Shown: one piece after another, positions 25,753 through 37,018 of the stretch
Layout: every line of letters begins with the position of its first letter
Position numbering within the stretch: position 1 is the first letter of the stretch
Source: Lucifuga dentata
Lineage: Eukaryota > Chordata > Actinopteri > Ophidiiformes > Bythitidae
Reading direction: 5' to 3'
Length of the DNA: 64,000 nucleotides
Assembly: GCA_014773175.1 (NCBI GenBank)
Contig: VXCM01000244.1
Location: 1-64,000 of the forward strand
The notes under the pieces: model-generated
Told to the model about the DNA's origin: nothing
Seen by the model: the letters and a program-made list of their open reading frames with translations, nothing else
Databases searched by the model: none
Position numbers and translations under genes: made by a program

Positions 25753-26543
25753 TGAAGCAACATAAAAGCCGATGGAAAAGGCAAAGAAAGGTAATTTATT
25801 GTTTCAACACAAAATAATAATGATAAGCACAGGACTGGCTAACAACAGTAACTGAAATTTAAGGCAAACCACCAACTGCAGAAGGGACAGAGGTGGTGCC
25901 AGAAAACCAACCATAAAATAACAAACAAAAGAGTTTAACCGATAACCTTCCTTTAGTAAAATAATAAAAAGTAACAACAGTGATTCACAAAAAAAAAGAG
26001 TGAAGTGACAACACCCTACAAGATTTTCCTTAATACAACCGTGCCTAAATTAACCAATCAGATGTTGAAAAACCTAACGAAAAACACAAATCTGAATCAT
26101 TGAGCTATCACAGGTCACAATAGCAGATCCTAATTACAGAGCTCTCAAAAAACCCTCAGAAAAAGAGTTGGACTGGCACAAACACACAGCCAGCCATCAC
26201 AATCAGCGTTTGTAATGAATTTAAGCAAGTCCAGGGACCGAGCAGAATCTTCATTGGTGGAGGGGATGAAATTGTCCTCCAATCAGATGTGTCCACCGCA
26301 GGAGAAGTCGAAGGTGCATCCCAGAGGGAAGAAACGGGCCAATCGAGGGTGTGGCTCCGCCGCTGTTATCCCGCCTCCGTTAACCAACCAATTGGAAGAG
26401 CGGCCCAGCACAGTTTGTTTTGCATATACAACAAGAAAGGAGCGGTTATATGGGAGAGGGAGCGGAACAGCGAAAGAGAGTGAAAGAGCTAAGAAATAAA
26501 GAAAACACGTCAACGGACCTTTTACACAGTGAGGGACGTAACA
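25753..26543. mobile_element. Candidate solo LTR, 791 bp
   Basis: Seen on the plus strand: starts TGAAGCAAC and ends GACGTAACA, so TG…CA termini. The flanks are GTTTT before and GTTTC after, a 5-bp target duplication with one mismatch. Inside are three CCAAT-type boxes (26279, 26339, 26388), TTATAT at 26444 and AATAAA at 26494, about 50 bases before the end: the order U3, TATA, polyadenylation signal, U5. The 3' half is richer in CG than its surroundings. On the minus strand it begins TGTTACGTCCC, a start common in fish Ty3/Gypsy LTRs, and an AATAAA lies near the other end, so orientation is open. No internal region or second LTR is present. Confidence 0.42.
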
Positions 26544-27623
26544 GTTTCTTTTCATAATAATGTTATTTTAGTACTTCCATGTTATGCCAACAGTAAACAT
26601 ATTGCTCAAGTATATACACATATATACTGTACATACATATACATACACACACAAATACATATATAATTTTATAGACAATGCATTTCCAATAGAATACATC
26701 GGAAGAAAAAAAATAATAATTAAAAAAAAAATACAACATACAGTAATTACATTTTCTCGAGAGAAATGAAGTACATGAGCTAGTTCTTTCTTTTTTGAGA
26801 AGAACATTGACTATTGTTGGAATTTATAGCTTGATATACAGTAAGTCAAAAAGAAAAAAACCTTTCTAAAACCTTGAACACACAAAGTAGACACACATAT
26901 CTTGTCTCTCTCTCAGTCATACTCACACAGACAGAACAAAACAGGCTTTGAAATGTTCAAATATGCAAGGATTTTTCTATCTTGCCATATGGTGCAGTAT
27001 AGGAAATAAATGCACAAGGCAAAACAACTATGAAAAGAAAGTCCTCTGGTTTTAAGCAGTGTGTAACAGTCGATCTGCTTTTCTTACTCGTGTGTGTGAG
27101 TATTATTCTTGTGTGCCAGTGTATATACAGTGGGTGAGTTTTTTGTGTCTGTAGCCATTGTTTTACGTACACACATGGCATTGTAGGACAGACTAAGTGC
27201 CATGCTTTCTGTGTGTTATAGTGCTATGAATAACAGTCTACCCATGTTGACTGTAGGGGAAAAATTTATAGACATTGCCAGCAAATTAACTGAGGGAGCT
27301 GGCACTCACTCACACACAAGCATGCACACACACACCCAACACAAACATGCACACATACACACAGAATGAGATTTCCTCACAGATGAGCATTTGGGATTCA
27401 TGTAAGTACAGGGAGCATGGACGTTGTTGATGCTCACATATTTACATGGCTGAGATGCTCACACAGACACACAATACAAGCATGTAGTTTATGCACACTC
27501 GCACATGAAAAAACACGCATATAGTGCACCTTCTGCACCAGTGACAAAGAAGCAGACTGCCTGATGACAAAATCAGTATTTGTGTCAAGAGAGAGAGAAA
27601 TGTAAGAGAAAGAGAGGTGTGCA

Positions 27624-27647
27624 TGTGTGTGTGTGTGTGTGTGTGTG
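27624..27647. repeat. (TG)12 microsatellite
   Basis: Twelve TG units followed by a G-rich stretch. Confidence 0.95.
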
Positions 27648-27819
27648 GGAGTGGGATGGGGGGTGGGGGAGTGCTTGCCATTTTACTGCTAGAATGCAGC
27701 AAGTCAAGAGTGCATGAACACCAAGCATGGGATCTTACACCCACGCACAGTACATTTATGTATGCTAGAAATGGGACACATCTACACTTGCACAAGTAAG
27801 CACAAGCAAGCACATATGT

Positions 27820-27838
27820 ACACACACACACACACACA
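27820..27838. repeat. (AC)9 microsatellite
   Basis: Nine AC units in CA-rich surroundings. Confidence 0.9.
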
Positions 27839-29498
27839 GTAATTTAAGTCCTTGACAAAAAAAAAAAACTACGTTACTTTGAAGTTTCTCTCATTATTAG
27901 CATGATTTTATAGACCTACTATATATCAAGCTCTTCATTTATAGACTCCTTGAATACAAGTAATAACTGTATGAGTTTCACCATTTGTTCTGCGTATTTG
28001 TATTATGCTCCTCTTTGAATAATGCAATAATCAAGCAAAAAAAAAGTGTGATTAATTCTGTTGTGTGAAATGTCACGGCTAGGGTTTTCAAATAAAGTTT
28101 TATATGACTCACCATGTCTGTGTACCTCAGACAAAGAAATTATTCGAGAGCATTCAGAAATTGGAAAAAGAGCCAGACGGGAAGTACACATTTTCATGTT
28201 TCATATTTTCAATAAGCGCATGTGCATTAAGCATGCTTCTGTGTTCACAGAAGGGGTTAAGTCAATCTCTACAAAAAAATAAACAAGCTCATGCATTTGT
28301 TCTGCTGAACAACACAAGCTCTTGTCCTCAGGTGACATTACGAGAGTGTGACTCTGCATGTGTGTTCTGGATATATAAACTACACAATGCAATCGTCCAA
28401 AGACATGGGTCTGTGTTGTGCAAGTCCATCCCAGCCCATCTGCTGCGCTCTACCTGCATCGCTGATCTCTGTGGTGAGATTCAGCAGGGCCGAGCTGTTT
28501 CTTTGCCTGCAGCTGCAGTCGGCCTCAGAGAAGCAATCATATTTCTCACAGCTGCCTGTCAGTCCAGCTCATCCTCAGAAACGCACTCCCTCTCTCTTTC
28601 TGTCTGTCTCTCTCTGTGGCCTGGTTAAGGGTTCTGCATCACGGACCAGGTTCAGGCGTCAGAGCTGCTGTCTGTCTCTCAAATATCACACATAAAACGC
28701 ACACAAAGCAGACACGTTTTGCAATGCTTTCAGTTGTATTCACGCACAGAACAAACCATGGGAGTGTACATGCGCACAGAAATATGAAGTGCTGAATCTG
28801 TGCGATCAAAGAGAGCGTAGACCAGCAGATCTGTCAACATTCATAGACACATAAGCATTTAATCTACACTGCCTTTGTGCCCCCACCATGCCCCACCCCC
28901 ACCACTCCTTTGTTCACTGTCTGATTCATTGAATAACCACAGAGAAACATACTCTTACAAACATCACTACACTACACAAGCAGACACACACACACTCACA
29001 AAAACAATGCTGATAGTTCAAAAGAGGAAGCCATGTTGACAGCTGTAAACCAGACAGAAACAACCATTCACGCACACTGAGATGTTTACAAATCCTTCTC
29101 TATGGGAAAGACCAGAATACCAAAAACCAAACATCAGGCCATGTCAGGACAACTCTTCCTTTTTGTCTCTCTCTCCTCCAGTGAATAACATGAAACTCTT
29201 ATTCTGGCTTTGAACTATATCCCTCTAAATAATAGAAATTCTTTTCTCTTTCTCCCAACCTGATCCTCTGTGGTACAAAAAATCCCAACGCACACACATA
29301 TACAAACTTGGCAATAATCTCTCTGCTCATCTCACTATCCCTCTCTCATTAGCTTGGCTGAAGTGGGAATCCAAAAGATAAGTCTTTTGCTTTTGGTCTT
29401 TCCTTCTTGCCTGTGTGACAAGAGTGTCCCATTCCTCTTTTTCTGACCAAGTGAATAACAAGTTCTTTCTTTCACAGAAACACATATGTACTCATGTA

Positions 29499-29499
<1 letters not shown>

Positions 29500-29529
<30 letters not shown>
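29500..29529. repeat. Poly-A tract
   Basis: Thirty As 84 bases before the hAT-like element. No retroposed body is recognisable upstream. Confidence 0.95.
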
Positions 29530-29530
<1 letters not shown>

Positions 29531-29612
29531 ACAACACCAGGCACATAATGGTATATCATGGATAATTGATGCTTATTGTTAATTATGTTTAAATGTTTTG
29601 AACACAAGGGGA

Positions 29613-30488
29613 GGGCTGAGTGATACGGCCTAAAAATAAAATATCGATTTTTTTTCACTCTTATGGATGATTCTCGATTTTAGTCTCGATTTTTCGTTTT
29701 TCTCTAAACTAACTGCAAAACTAAAAAACTACATAATTCGAATAAGTATTTTCTTTATAACAATAATAAAAACAAATAATGATACTTTTAAAGAAATTGC
29801 AGGGCTTTCTAAAAAAAAAAAAACAAACAAACAACTCGGATGCAAAATAAAAGGTTTTTATAGCAATTTACAGTTCCTTGCAAGGAACACAAGCCTGTCT
29901 GCTGCCTCTGGCTTGAGGCTCTGTGACATGTTACAATATTTCTGCCATACTCAAGACCCTCTTATCATATGCGGTGACACTGGAAAATGATGCAGCCAAT
30001 GTCATTTACTTTTTTGCTGGCACTTTGCGACTGCAGAGTGCTGCATTGCTGCCACTCAGCTGCATGATTCTGTCGCAGGTGCTGAAATAAATTTGTAGCG
30101 CTGTTATTTTTAGTAGCTTCAGACAAACTACAAACTTTACATATGACGTTGGTTTGCTCGATGCCATGAAGCGAAAAACCGAACCACTTCCAAATTACTG
30201 ATGCGACATTTCCTTTCTTAGAAACAAGTTCATCTTCAGTTCAAGTGTTTGTTGCCATTTTAATAGCACGTCTAACCTGCTGAAAGATTTGTGGGCGTGG
30301 TATCAAGGAACGTGACGGAACATGCTTGTTTGATGGGGAGCAGCTTGCTGCCACATTTCCCGTTAAAAATAGTTAAATACGAGAGTTTTGTTTTTTGTTT
30401 TTAATCTGGATTTGGCGATTCAGCCATTTTACACAGTTCCAAAATGTAAAATCAAATTAATCAATTAAATCGATTTATCATCCAGCCC
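29613..30488 (-). mobile_element. Internally deleted hAT (ZBED-type) transposon
   Basis: The ends are inverted: GGGCTGAGTGATA at 29613 faces TTATCATCCAGCCC ending at 30488 (reverse complement GGGCTGGATGATAA). Both are followed inward by AT-rich sequence with ATCGATTT motifs (29643 and 30468). GGGCTGGGCGATA-type ends are common on fish hAT elements. Between the ends, on the minus strand, lie a BED zinc finger and a hAT C-terminal tail joined by a deletion of the transposase core, which fixes the family. An 8-bp target duplication, expected for hAT, is not visible at these edges, so the exact ends are uncertain by a few bases. Confidence 0.75.
29858..30258 (-). pseudogene. hAT transposase remnant: BED finger joined to hATC tail
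   Basis: Minus strand. ATG at 30258-30256 starts MATNT, an in-frame TGA follows (30243-30241), then about 75 open codons. These read ELVSKKGNVAS, VIWKWFGF, CKVC, TNLFQHLRQNH and AAEW: a BED-type zinc finger with C-x2-C and H-x4-H ligands and the aromatic W/F start of the fold. The frame closes at 29967-29965. A second piece (29940-29858) reads NIVTCHRA and, after a frame change, LKPEAADRLVFLARNC with a stop. This is the end of the hATC dimerisation region. The DDE catalytic core between them is absent, so the copy cannot make a working transposase. In autonomous elements the BED finger binds transposon DNA. Confidence 0.82.
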
Positions 30489-31963
30489 AGCACAATGTTA
30501 CTTTGGGCTATAATTCCTTGCATAGTGCTCACCACCCACGTGACAAAACAAATGACAACAATGGGGGTACCAGGTTTGAAGGAGAGGCAGGGTGTGTATA
30601 AATATTGCTCAGGGTTAATCATTTGTGTCATTCGAAACAAAAAACTTTCAAGTCTTTTGTAAGTTTCCTAGAATTGCTTCTTCAACAGCACTATTCAGAA
30701 TGGAGCTGTTGGCTTACTTGAAGCCGGTGTGGCTCATCAAGAAGTAGCACAGTGAGCTGTGCACCCTCAACAATCACTCGTCTGATGCATGCACCAGCAA
30801 ACTAACTCCACATGTGACAGACTGCAATTTGGACATTCAAGGCTGACAATACCTGCTCAAGACTGCGGCATCAACCTATTGCATTTACAGTTAGCTTATG
30901 TACCACCAAGACTAAAAAGTGACTGAAGCTGGAAAAAGGGAAATGGCATGTATAGATATTTCACATGTGTAACAGACACACTGACATCAATATTTAGTCA
31001 GCTGCCCAATTCTGACTTAACACTTGCTGCTCATAAGTTGACAAACAGTAATAACACACATACACACACACCACTGCCATCCTTTATGGCCAAAACATCA
31101 TGCCTCAAAATTTTTATGAAGTCACTGAATGATGTGTGCATGATTGAAAACACTGCTTAGGTGACAAGCTACATTAAAACAAATCCCTCCAGATTCTGCT
31201 GTTCTGAGTCTCCTTCTCTACTATGCATCATTCTCCATATTCTTAGATTGCCTCAGCAAGAAAGTACTTGAGGAGCTTTGCACAGCTGCTTTTAAAAAGG
31301 AGTGCAGTGTAACAGATCTAAATTATCAATAATTCAATGAAATGTGGGCCAGACCTTGCTCAAGAACCGTGACTGCCAAATGGTTTGAGAACGAACTGTC
31401 TGATTTGCATATAAAGAGTTCCCCATCACATTTATTCACAATGTGTCCTGTATGACTTGCTGCTGTACTGCAGAATAAATGAGGCCCACTGACTCTTCCT
31501 ACAACTTCAGGTGTAACACACGGAGTGATGCAATGTCATGCCAATGGTCTTGCCAAAACGAGAACAATCAGCTAAGACGGACTGTGATTATTCACTGTTT
31601 GATTTGTACCACCACAAAATCGCTCGCTGACTGCAAGATAAGTTATCAAGTGATCCAGTTTTGTTTTCCTTTCTTTCTTTCGCCCAAGTTTTTAGCCATT
31701 CAAATTCTACTTTCCTGTGGTGTAACCAAGAGCAAAGAAGTGATTCAAAAATCCACACAGATATGCATCTGCAATACAGACTATAGTGTGTAAAAGACAT
31801 CTTGTCAGGTATTATCCATCATATATTCATTTGAATGTCAGTGGTTTCTGTCCCCTTGGCATTTGAAAAGTGTGAACAACTTTGATTGATAATACAGAGT
31901 ATGACCAAGCATTAAAACGCATCAAGTACAGCCAGGACAAATTCAACAGAGATGGCTATCACA

Positions 31964-31965
<2 letters not shown>
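30489..31965. other. No recognisable feature (intron)
   Basis: AT-rich unique sequence. TATAAAT at 30597 is isolated and no adjacent frame is coding. Confidence 0.55.
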
Positions 31966-32016
<51 letters not shown>

Positions 32017-32040
32017 NAGAGAGAGAGAGAGAGAGAGAGA
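31966..32040. repeat. (GT)n and (AG)n microsatellites joined at N 32017
   Basis: About 25 GT units (31966-32016), one N, then about 11 AG units (32018-32040). The N marks an unresolved length at the junction of a compound microsatellite. Confidence 0.95.
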
Positions 32041-33799
32041 AATAGAAGGGAGAGAGCAAGAAATGGGTGCCCATGTACAATACGTAACTTAAAACAGGGT
32101 GAAGAAGCTCATTTCCTGTCTTCTGTCCACACTTCCAGTGCCAGCAGACATGTAACATTGCAAAATATCAGTGTGATGACTTCATCTGGCTGCATAAATC
32201 ACAGTGACTTTCTGCGTAGACTTAATTGAGAAAAGTTCCTACACCCTGAAAAATCTCTCTCCAGATAGGTCTGTTTTTGTCATCTCTGTCTCTCTCGCTC
32301 TCCCTCTCTTTATCCCCATTCCACTTTTTGTGTGTCTCTCACACATGCAAAATCTATATGAACAACCTTCATAAAGCAAAGGGGCATTGCCATGCTGCAC
32401 ACGATGTAGTGAGGGCCAAGAAAGGCATGCTGACTCCCCCTTTCCCTCTGCATGCTGATCATAAAAGAGAGAGAGAGAGAGAGAGAGAAAGAAAGAAAGA
32501 GAGAGAGCGCATTGGTGCCAACTCCCCCAGCAGTTCAATCACATTTAATGCCCGGATGGTGCAAGATGAAAATGTCTGCTGGTCACTGCTATAATGGCAA
32601 AACCAAAAAGGTTGGTATAGGTTTGTCATAGGGATGGCAAAAAATAGCTGATGATCAAACAAACCCTGGTCCTGCTCCCTTTTTCTCCTTCAATCTTCTA
32701 TCTTTCACTTTCTGTCTCCTTTGATATACAGTACATCTCCTCCCCTCCCTCCCTCTCTCTCCCACTCTCTCTCCATCTTTAGCAGCAACAAAGAGATTAA
32801 AGAGGGATTACTTCTGACATGTCAAAGTAATGCAGCTGCTGGATATAGTACTTTTTTCTTTCTTTCTCATGCTGTCCTAGATTAGTATGAATCATATTCA
32901 CACACAGGTCAGCGCTGTACGAGTTTGACATGTATGTGTTTTGAGAACAATACTCTGACATAAAGAAACCGATAAATTACAGATCCAAACTGTTGTTTTG
33001 TCAAACTTTTTTTTTTTATTGTTCGAGAAGTTATACCACCTTCTCTGAAAAAATTAATAGCAAATTGTAGTGCTCTGTACTTGTTTTGAGTGTACCCATG
33101 TTCTTGTTTTTCTTCCAGTTCCAAACTGTGCAGAGGAAGAATGGATAAGGAGGGATGGGTGAGGGACACAAGGAGGGAGAACGGCAGAATGAAAGAAAGG
33201 TATTGTTTTTGGGGCCTTAACCTTTTGTTGTGATTCAAAGTACTTGCGGCTAGCAGGGAAATGAACTATTGATTAGAAAGAAGGTGCAGGAGAAAGAGAT
33301 GAAAAACACAGTGGGTGAAATCGCAACAACTAACTATCTACTGCTTCTTTATCCTCCATGGCACACACGCACAGACACATACATGCACAACACCTGTTTA
33401 TCTAAGGAAAAAAAAAAAAACTCATAATGCACTGCTATAACTAATCAGGAATAAATTCAGTAAGCCAATGAACTACATGCTGCCTTCACTGTCTGTTCTA
33501 CTAATTGGACACCTCTCAATGGCCTGGTTTCTACTACAGGTCAATGAGGAATAGCTGGGCTTTCTCATTATCCATGTCGCTGAATTTACTCCTCAAACAT
33601 ATATCTGGGATTTGTATGGATTATGTTTGCAAACTGGGGGTAATTTGGGAGCTGTTGCTTCTGTAAAACCCATTTCTGTTGAGCCTAATTTCACTCACTG
33701 AATGGTATAATATAGTTGTATTAGTCTTATACAGTAAATAGAGTAAGTAAAGGCAGATTATTACACACTGATCACATAAATATTTTGTACTATTAAAGA
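32041..33799. other. No recognisable feature (intron)
   Basis: Contains a GA/GAAA run at 32466-32507 and CT-rich patches (32270-32310, 32680-32775). Otherwise unique sequence, no coding signal. Confidence 0.55.
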
Positions 33800-33850
33800 A
33801 GACATTGAACTTTATTGTCATTGCACAGTGCAAGTGCCATGTAGCAAAAA
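33800..33850 (-). mobile_element. LINE (L2-type) 3' tail fragment
   Basis: On the minus strand CACTGTGCAATGACAATAAA followed by GTTCAATGTC matches the usual 3' end of fish L2 elements, where TGTGCAATGACAATAAAG precedes a short variable tail. Nothing of the ORF can be recognised upstream of it (beyond 33850), so it is either a tiny 5'-truncated insertion or the surviving end of an old one. Confidence 0.5.
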
Positions 33851-34424
33851 TGCTACATGAAAATGGCTGGTTGACTGACTATGAATGTAAATTTAACATA
33901 CAATTGATCAAACTAAAAATGTGCATAAATATAGACAAGAGATCAGAATGAGTAGTAACTGGAATAAATGTCTGTACTGTATGTTTGTTATACAATATAA
34001 AATCTGTATCTGTAGTGCATCCAGAAACTAATCAATAGTTTAAGTGATACTGTGCCAGGGCTACAGCTGTCTAGTTAAAAATTTAAAGCTTACAATGGCT
34101 CAAGTAATAGAGTAACTCTTGACTTGGCCACTCAATCCAATAAAGTAAATACTAAAGTAGCAAATCTATAGCATTGCTTAAACAAAAAATTTTACAGATA
34201 TTCTTCTTCCTAGTTAAAGTTGGGGGTCAGTCATCAGTCAAATTCAGAAGATAACATGCTAATACACATGAACAGCAACTGAATTAATTAGCTTATCAAG
34301 AACTAGCTCTAGTAAGCCAAAAACCTCAATCAAGTTAGCCTACGTCTTAATGGCCATGCTCAGTTATCCTATACTGATAAAACAGCATATGTAGAAACTA
34401 TAGTGTAGACCTAGATAGTCTATA
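33851..34424. other. No recognisable feature (intron)
   Basis: AT-rich sequence between the LINE tail and the Tc1-like MITE. It may include decayed LINE 3' UTR but this cannot be shown. Confidence 0.5.
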
Positions 34425-34426
34425 TA

Positions 34427-34796
34427 CAGTGGGGCCCAGAAGTCTGAGACCGCTCGAAAATCCATGATGTTTTCCATGTAAATCTGGAAATAATGAGAAA
34501 GTTTCACATCACAAGAAGCTCTTTAGAATATTGTCAAATCATGCTGGGATAACTTGGGCCATCAGGTTTTGCATAAACTTGTGGAATCCATGCCAGCTCG
34601 AGTGCATGCTGTCATTAAAGCAAAAGGGGGACATACCTAATACTAAGATATTCTGGGCTTCATGTACATTTTTCAAAGATTCACTCCAATTATTAAAATG
34701 ATATTATCATTTGTAATGAAAAATATTGTATTATATTCAAAAGGAATGAAAAATAGAAGCATTTTCACAGTGGTCTCAGACTTTTGGACCCCACTG
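34427..34796 (+). mobile_element. Tc1/mariner-like MITE, copy 1 (370 bp)
   Basis: Starts CAGTGGGGCCCAGAAGTCTG after TA (34425-34426) and ends with the inverted match CTCAGACTTTTGGACCCCACTG. The right flank is TG, perhaps altered by the adjoining GT repeat. The interior matches 62927-63305 along its whole length in inverted orientation. It has no transposase frame, so it is non-autonomous and was mobilised by a Tc1-like enzyme acting in trans. The strand given is only relative to copy 2. Confidence 0.88.
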
Positions 34797-34798
34797 TG

Positions 34799-34800
34799 TG

Positions 34801-34860
<60 letters not shown>
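34799..34860. repeat. (GT)29 microsatellite abutting the MITE
   Basis: GT repeat interrupted once near its start (GGAG at 34800-34803) and then pure to 34860. It begins at the last bases of the MITE end. Confidence 0.95.
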
Positions 34861-34869
<9 letters not shown>

Positions 34870-34964
34870 TGGAGACCTAGTTAGTATACACATAAAGAAC
34901 CTTGACCCAATTTAAGTAGCTTACAAGAAACTGTGTGGTTAGCCTACATAGCTGAGGATCCCGG

Positions 34965-35964
34965 GGTGCATTCCAAGTTCTTATTTGATCACTCCTCGAT
35001 CCTCGCATGACTCGGAAGCCAATCTGGTCTGCCACCTTTAAGGACGTTCCAAAGTGCTTATTTCTGTTCTGAGGATGGAGAGGTNCCAATCTGGTCTGCC
35101 ACCTTTAAGGACGTTCCAAAGTGCTTATTTCTGTTCTGAGGATGGAGAGGTGAGGATGGAGGAGGTTCTCCAGAGGAGACATGAGAGAGGAAACCTGAGA
35201 CGCTCCTACGCGGAAGTCTGTTACCTGACAGTCACGCCCCCTTACTGGAAGTCTGTTTCTGATTGGACAGATACGATACAGCTGATCCGATACACCGACA
35301 CGCATCTTGATATAATCGTATGAGTTTCATCAAACATGCGAACAGAAAAATAACAACAACATCTCAGGTGTAAAATTACTCCGATTATTTGTTTAATTTT
35401 GTCTCTGATTGATCATCTGTTTAAAACGACTGGAGCGCAGCTCTGAATGATAAAGAAACATAAAACAACAAAACAACTCTTATGTCGTCACAACCAGCTG
35501 TATTGATCCGTTCCAACAAAATCTGCTGAAATGTTTAATAAAATGTGGAAACGTTCACTAACGCTGATAAACATTTATATTTTAACTCTCTGAGCAGTGA
35601 AACACACTTACAAATGTGATGATCTGTACATTATAAAGTCAGATTGTTCTGCATATGGACATTTGTCAAACTGCTTATGTTAATTGTTACAGTAAGATTC
35701 AGGTGAGTATTTCATTATCTTATTGTCTTGTAGAAACTAAAACACAGCAGCTCCAAATGCTCTGACAGCTGATCAGCTGTATGACAAGTCACATCGCTTC
35801 AGATGATGCTTCAGGAGCGAGGATGTTTCATTTCTCCTAAATTGTTGTTCCTCAGCTCCTCTGTCCTCGCTTTTTTTCCCTCACGTTTGGTGGGCAGGAC
35901 TAAGACATAGGAAAAGATGCAAGTGAGGGAAACGTGGAAATGAAATAAGAACTTGGAATGCACC
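34965..35964. mobile_element. Inverted-repeat DNA transposon, non-autonomous, ~1 kb
   Basis: GGTGCATTCCAAGTTCTTAT at 34965 is repeated exactly, inverted, at the other end (35943-35964); the perfect match is 22 bp and resumes after a mismatch. The interior is richer in CG than the flanks, suggesting a young copy, and holds repeated GAGGATGGA motifs near the left end and GAGGATG near the right. No frame resembles a transposase. The flanks show no convincing target duplication (CCGG on the left, ACCT on the right), so the superfamily cannot be assigned. About 67 bases of the present length are an assembly duplication. Confidence 0.8.
35019..35151. other. Single-N join between two identical 66-bp copies
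   Basis: 35019-35084 and 35086-35151 are identical with N at 35085 between them. Probably unmerged contig overlap. It inflates the transposon at 34965-35964. Confidence 0.85.
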
Positions 35965-36858
35965 ACCTGTCTGAGACTTGCTAAGCCTAATAATGTCTCT
36001 TTTCCAAGGGATTTTCGTCACTTAGCTGATGCTCTTATCTTCTTCTCCACACAACTTAGTCACTACACAAATAACGGTTTGATGTCTCGCTCTGAACCAT
36101 GTGAGGAGAACATGTTGAAATCAACCTGCTACAGGGTGACCTTTCTAAACAACTTACAGCTGCCTCATTAAGACCAGTATGACAGCCGGAATCATGTATC
36201 CATGTGATGAAATGATAAATGGAGCTTGCACTTGTAACTTTGCTCATTTTCCAACCTATCTACTTCACTTTGATTTCTGCATGCTGCAATATTATGAATT
36301 GTGTAAAAGATAGGTTAAAATGGAAGAAAAAAAAAGATAGGTTAAAATGTAAACCAGTTACAACAGGTAATCAGCAGCAGCATCTTGACCTGTGTTAACT
36401 TCATTCATCTGAAACATCACCAATGTCTACAGCCCATAGAAGACTAGAGCTGATCCAGCTCATGGCAAGCTGTCTCCTGGTACCTGATAAACTGGCCTGG
36501 GTCTGCTCTGTAAATCAGCCAACCAGGGTTTAAATTGATAGACAGAAAAGCATTTAACAGGCTGGACATCCCTTCCTGGTCACGACATAATGTAGTGGGT
36601 TAGATTAGTGTGCACTGTGTGTCATTGTGGGCTTGTATGAGCATTAAATATGGATTTAATGACCAAAATGTGGTCTACAACAGTTAGGACAGGTGCTAAA
36701 TCTTAGTGTGTGCGTGTGCATTTGGCATCCATGCCACTGGTTGACTTTCACTCACACACCTACACACATTGTGGTCTATCACCCATTCGAGGCCACCAAC
36801 TTGTCCAACAATTACGTGTGCCCACCACCACCTTGCGTCCTCATCTCTTCCTGCAAGA

Positions 36859-36861
<3 letters not shown>
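35965..36861. other. No recognisable feature (intron)
   Basis: Unique AT-rich sequence with a short direct repeat of AAAGATAGGTTAAAATG at 36307 and 36333. No coding signal. Confidence 0.55.

Positions 36862-36905
<44 letters not shown>
36862..36905. repeat. (TC)22 microsatellite
   Basis: Uninterrupted TC run. On the grid2 strand it is a GA run about 0.8 kb into intron 1. Confidence 0.97.
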
Positions 36906-36910
<5 letters not shown>

Positions 36911-37000
36911 ACTGGAGCCGGAGGTACTGCCACACACTGCCTGCAAGAATACCTCCCTGATGTCGAAATCACACTCAACACAACAGTGCCACACTATGCT

Positions 37001-37018
37001 GGTGGTGGTGGTGGTGGA
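37001..37018. repeat. (GGT)6 trinucleotide repeat
   Basis: Six GGT units in otherwise unique sequence. Confidence 0.9.

Larger units (their letters stand above)
26544..29499. other. No recognisable feature (intron)
   Basis: AT-rich with CA/TG-rich patches and AT-rich short tandem sequence (26610-26670). The segment 28400-28640 is less AT-rich and CT-rich but not protein-like. Confidence 0.5.

Noticed and set aside
27442..27837. 131-codon minus-strand frame
   Set aside because: Cysteine/valine/threonine/histidine-rich translation of CA/TG repeats.
30590..30770. Promoter plus short ORF near a TATAAAT
   Set aside because: The downstream frame has only 15 codons and no other promoter features.
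31882..32229. 115-codon frame across N 32017
   Set aside because: Runs through two microsatellites and an unresolved base.
35054..35323. Frame across N 35085 with a repeated peptide
   Set aside because: The peptide repeat is the N-joined assembly duplication inside a transposon.
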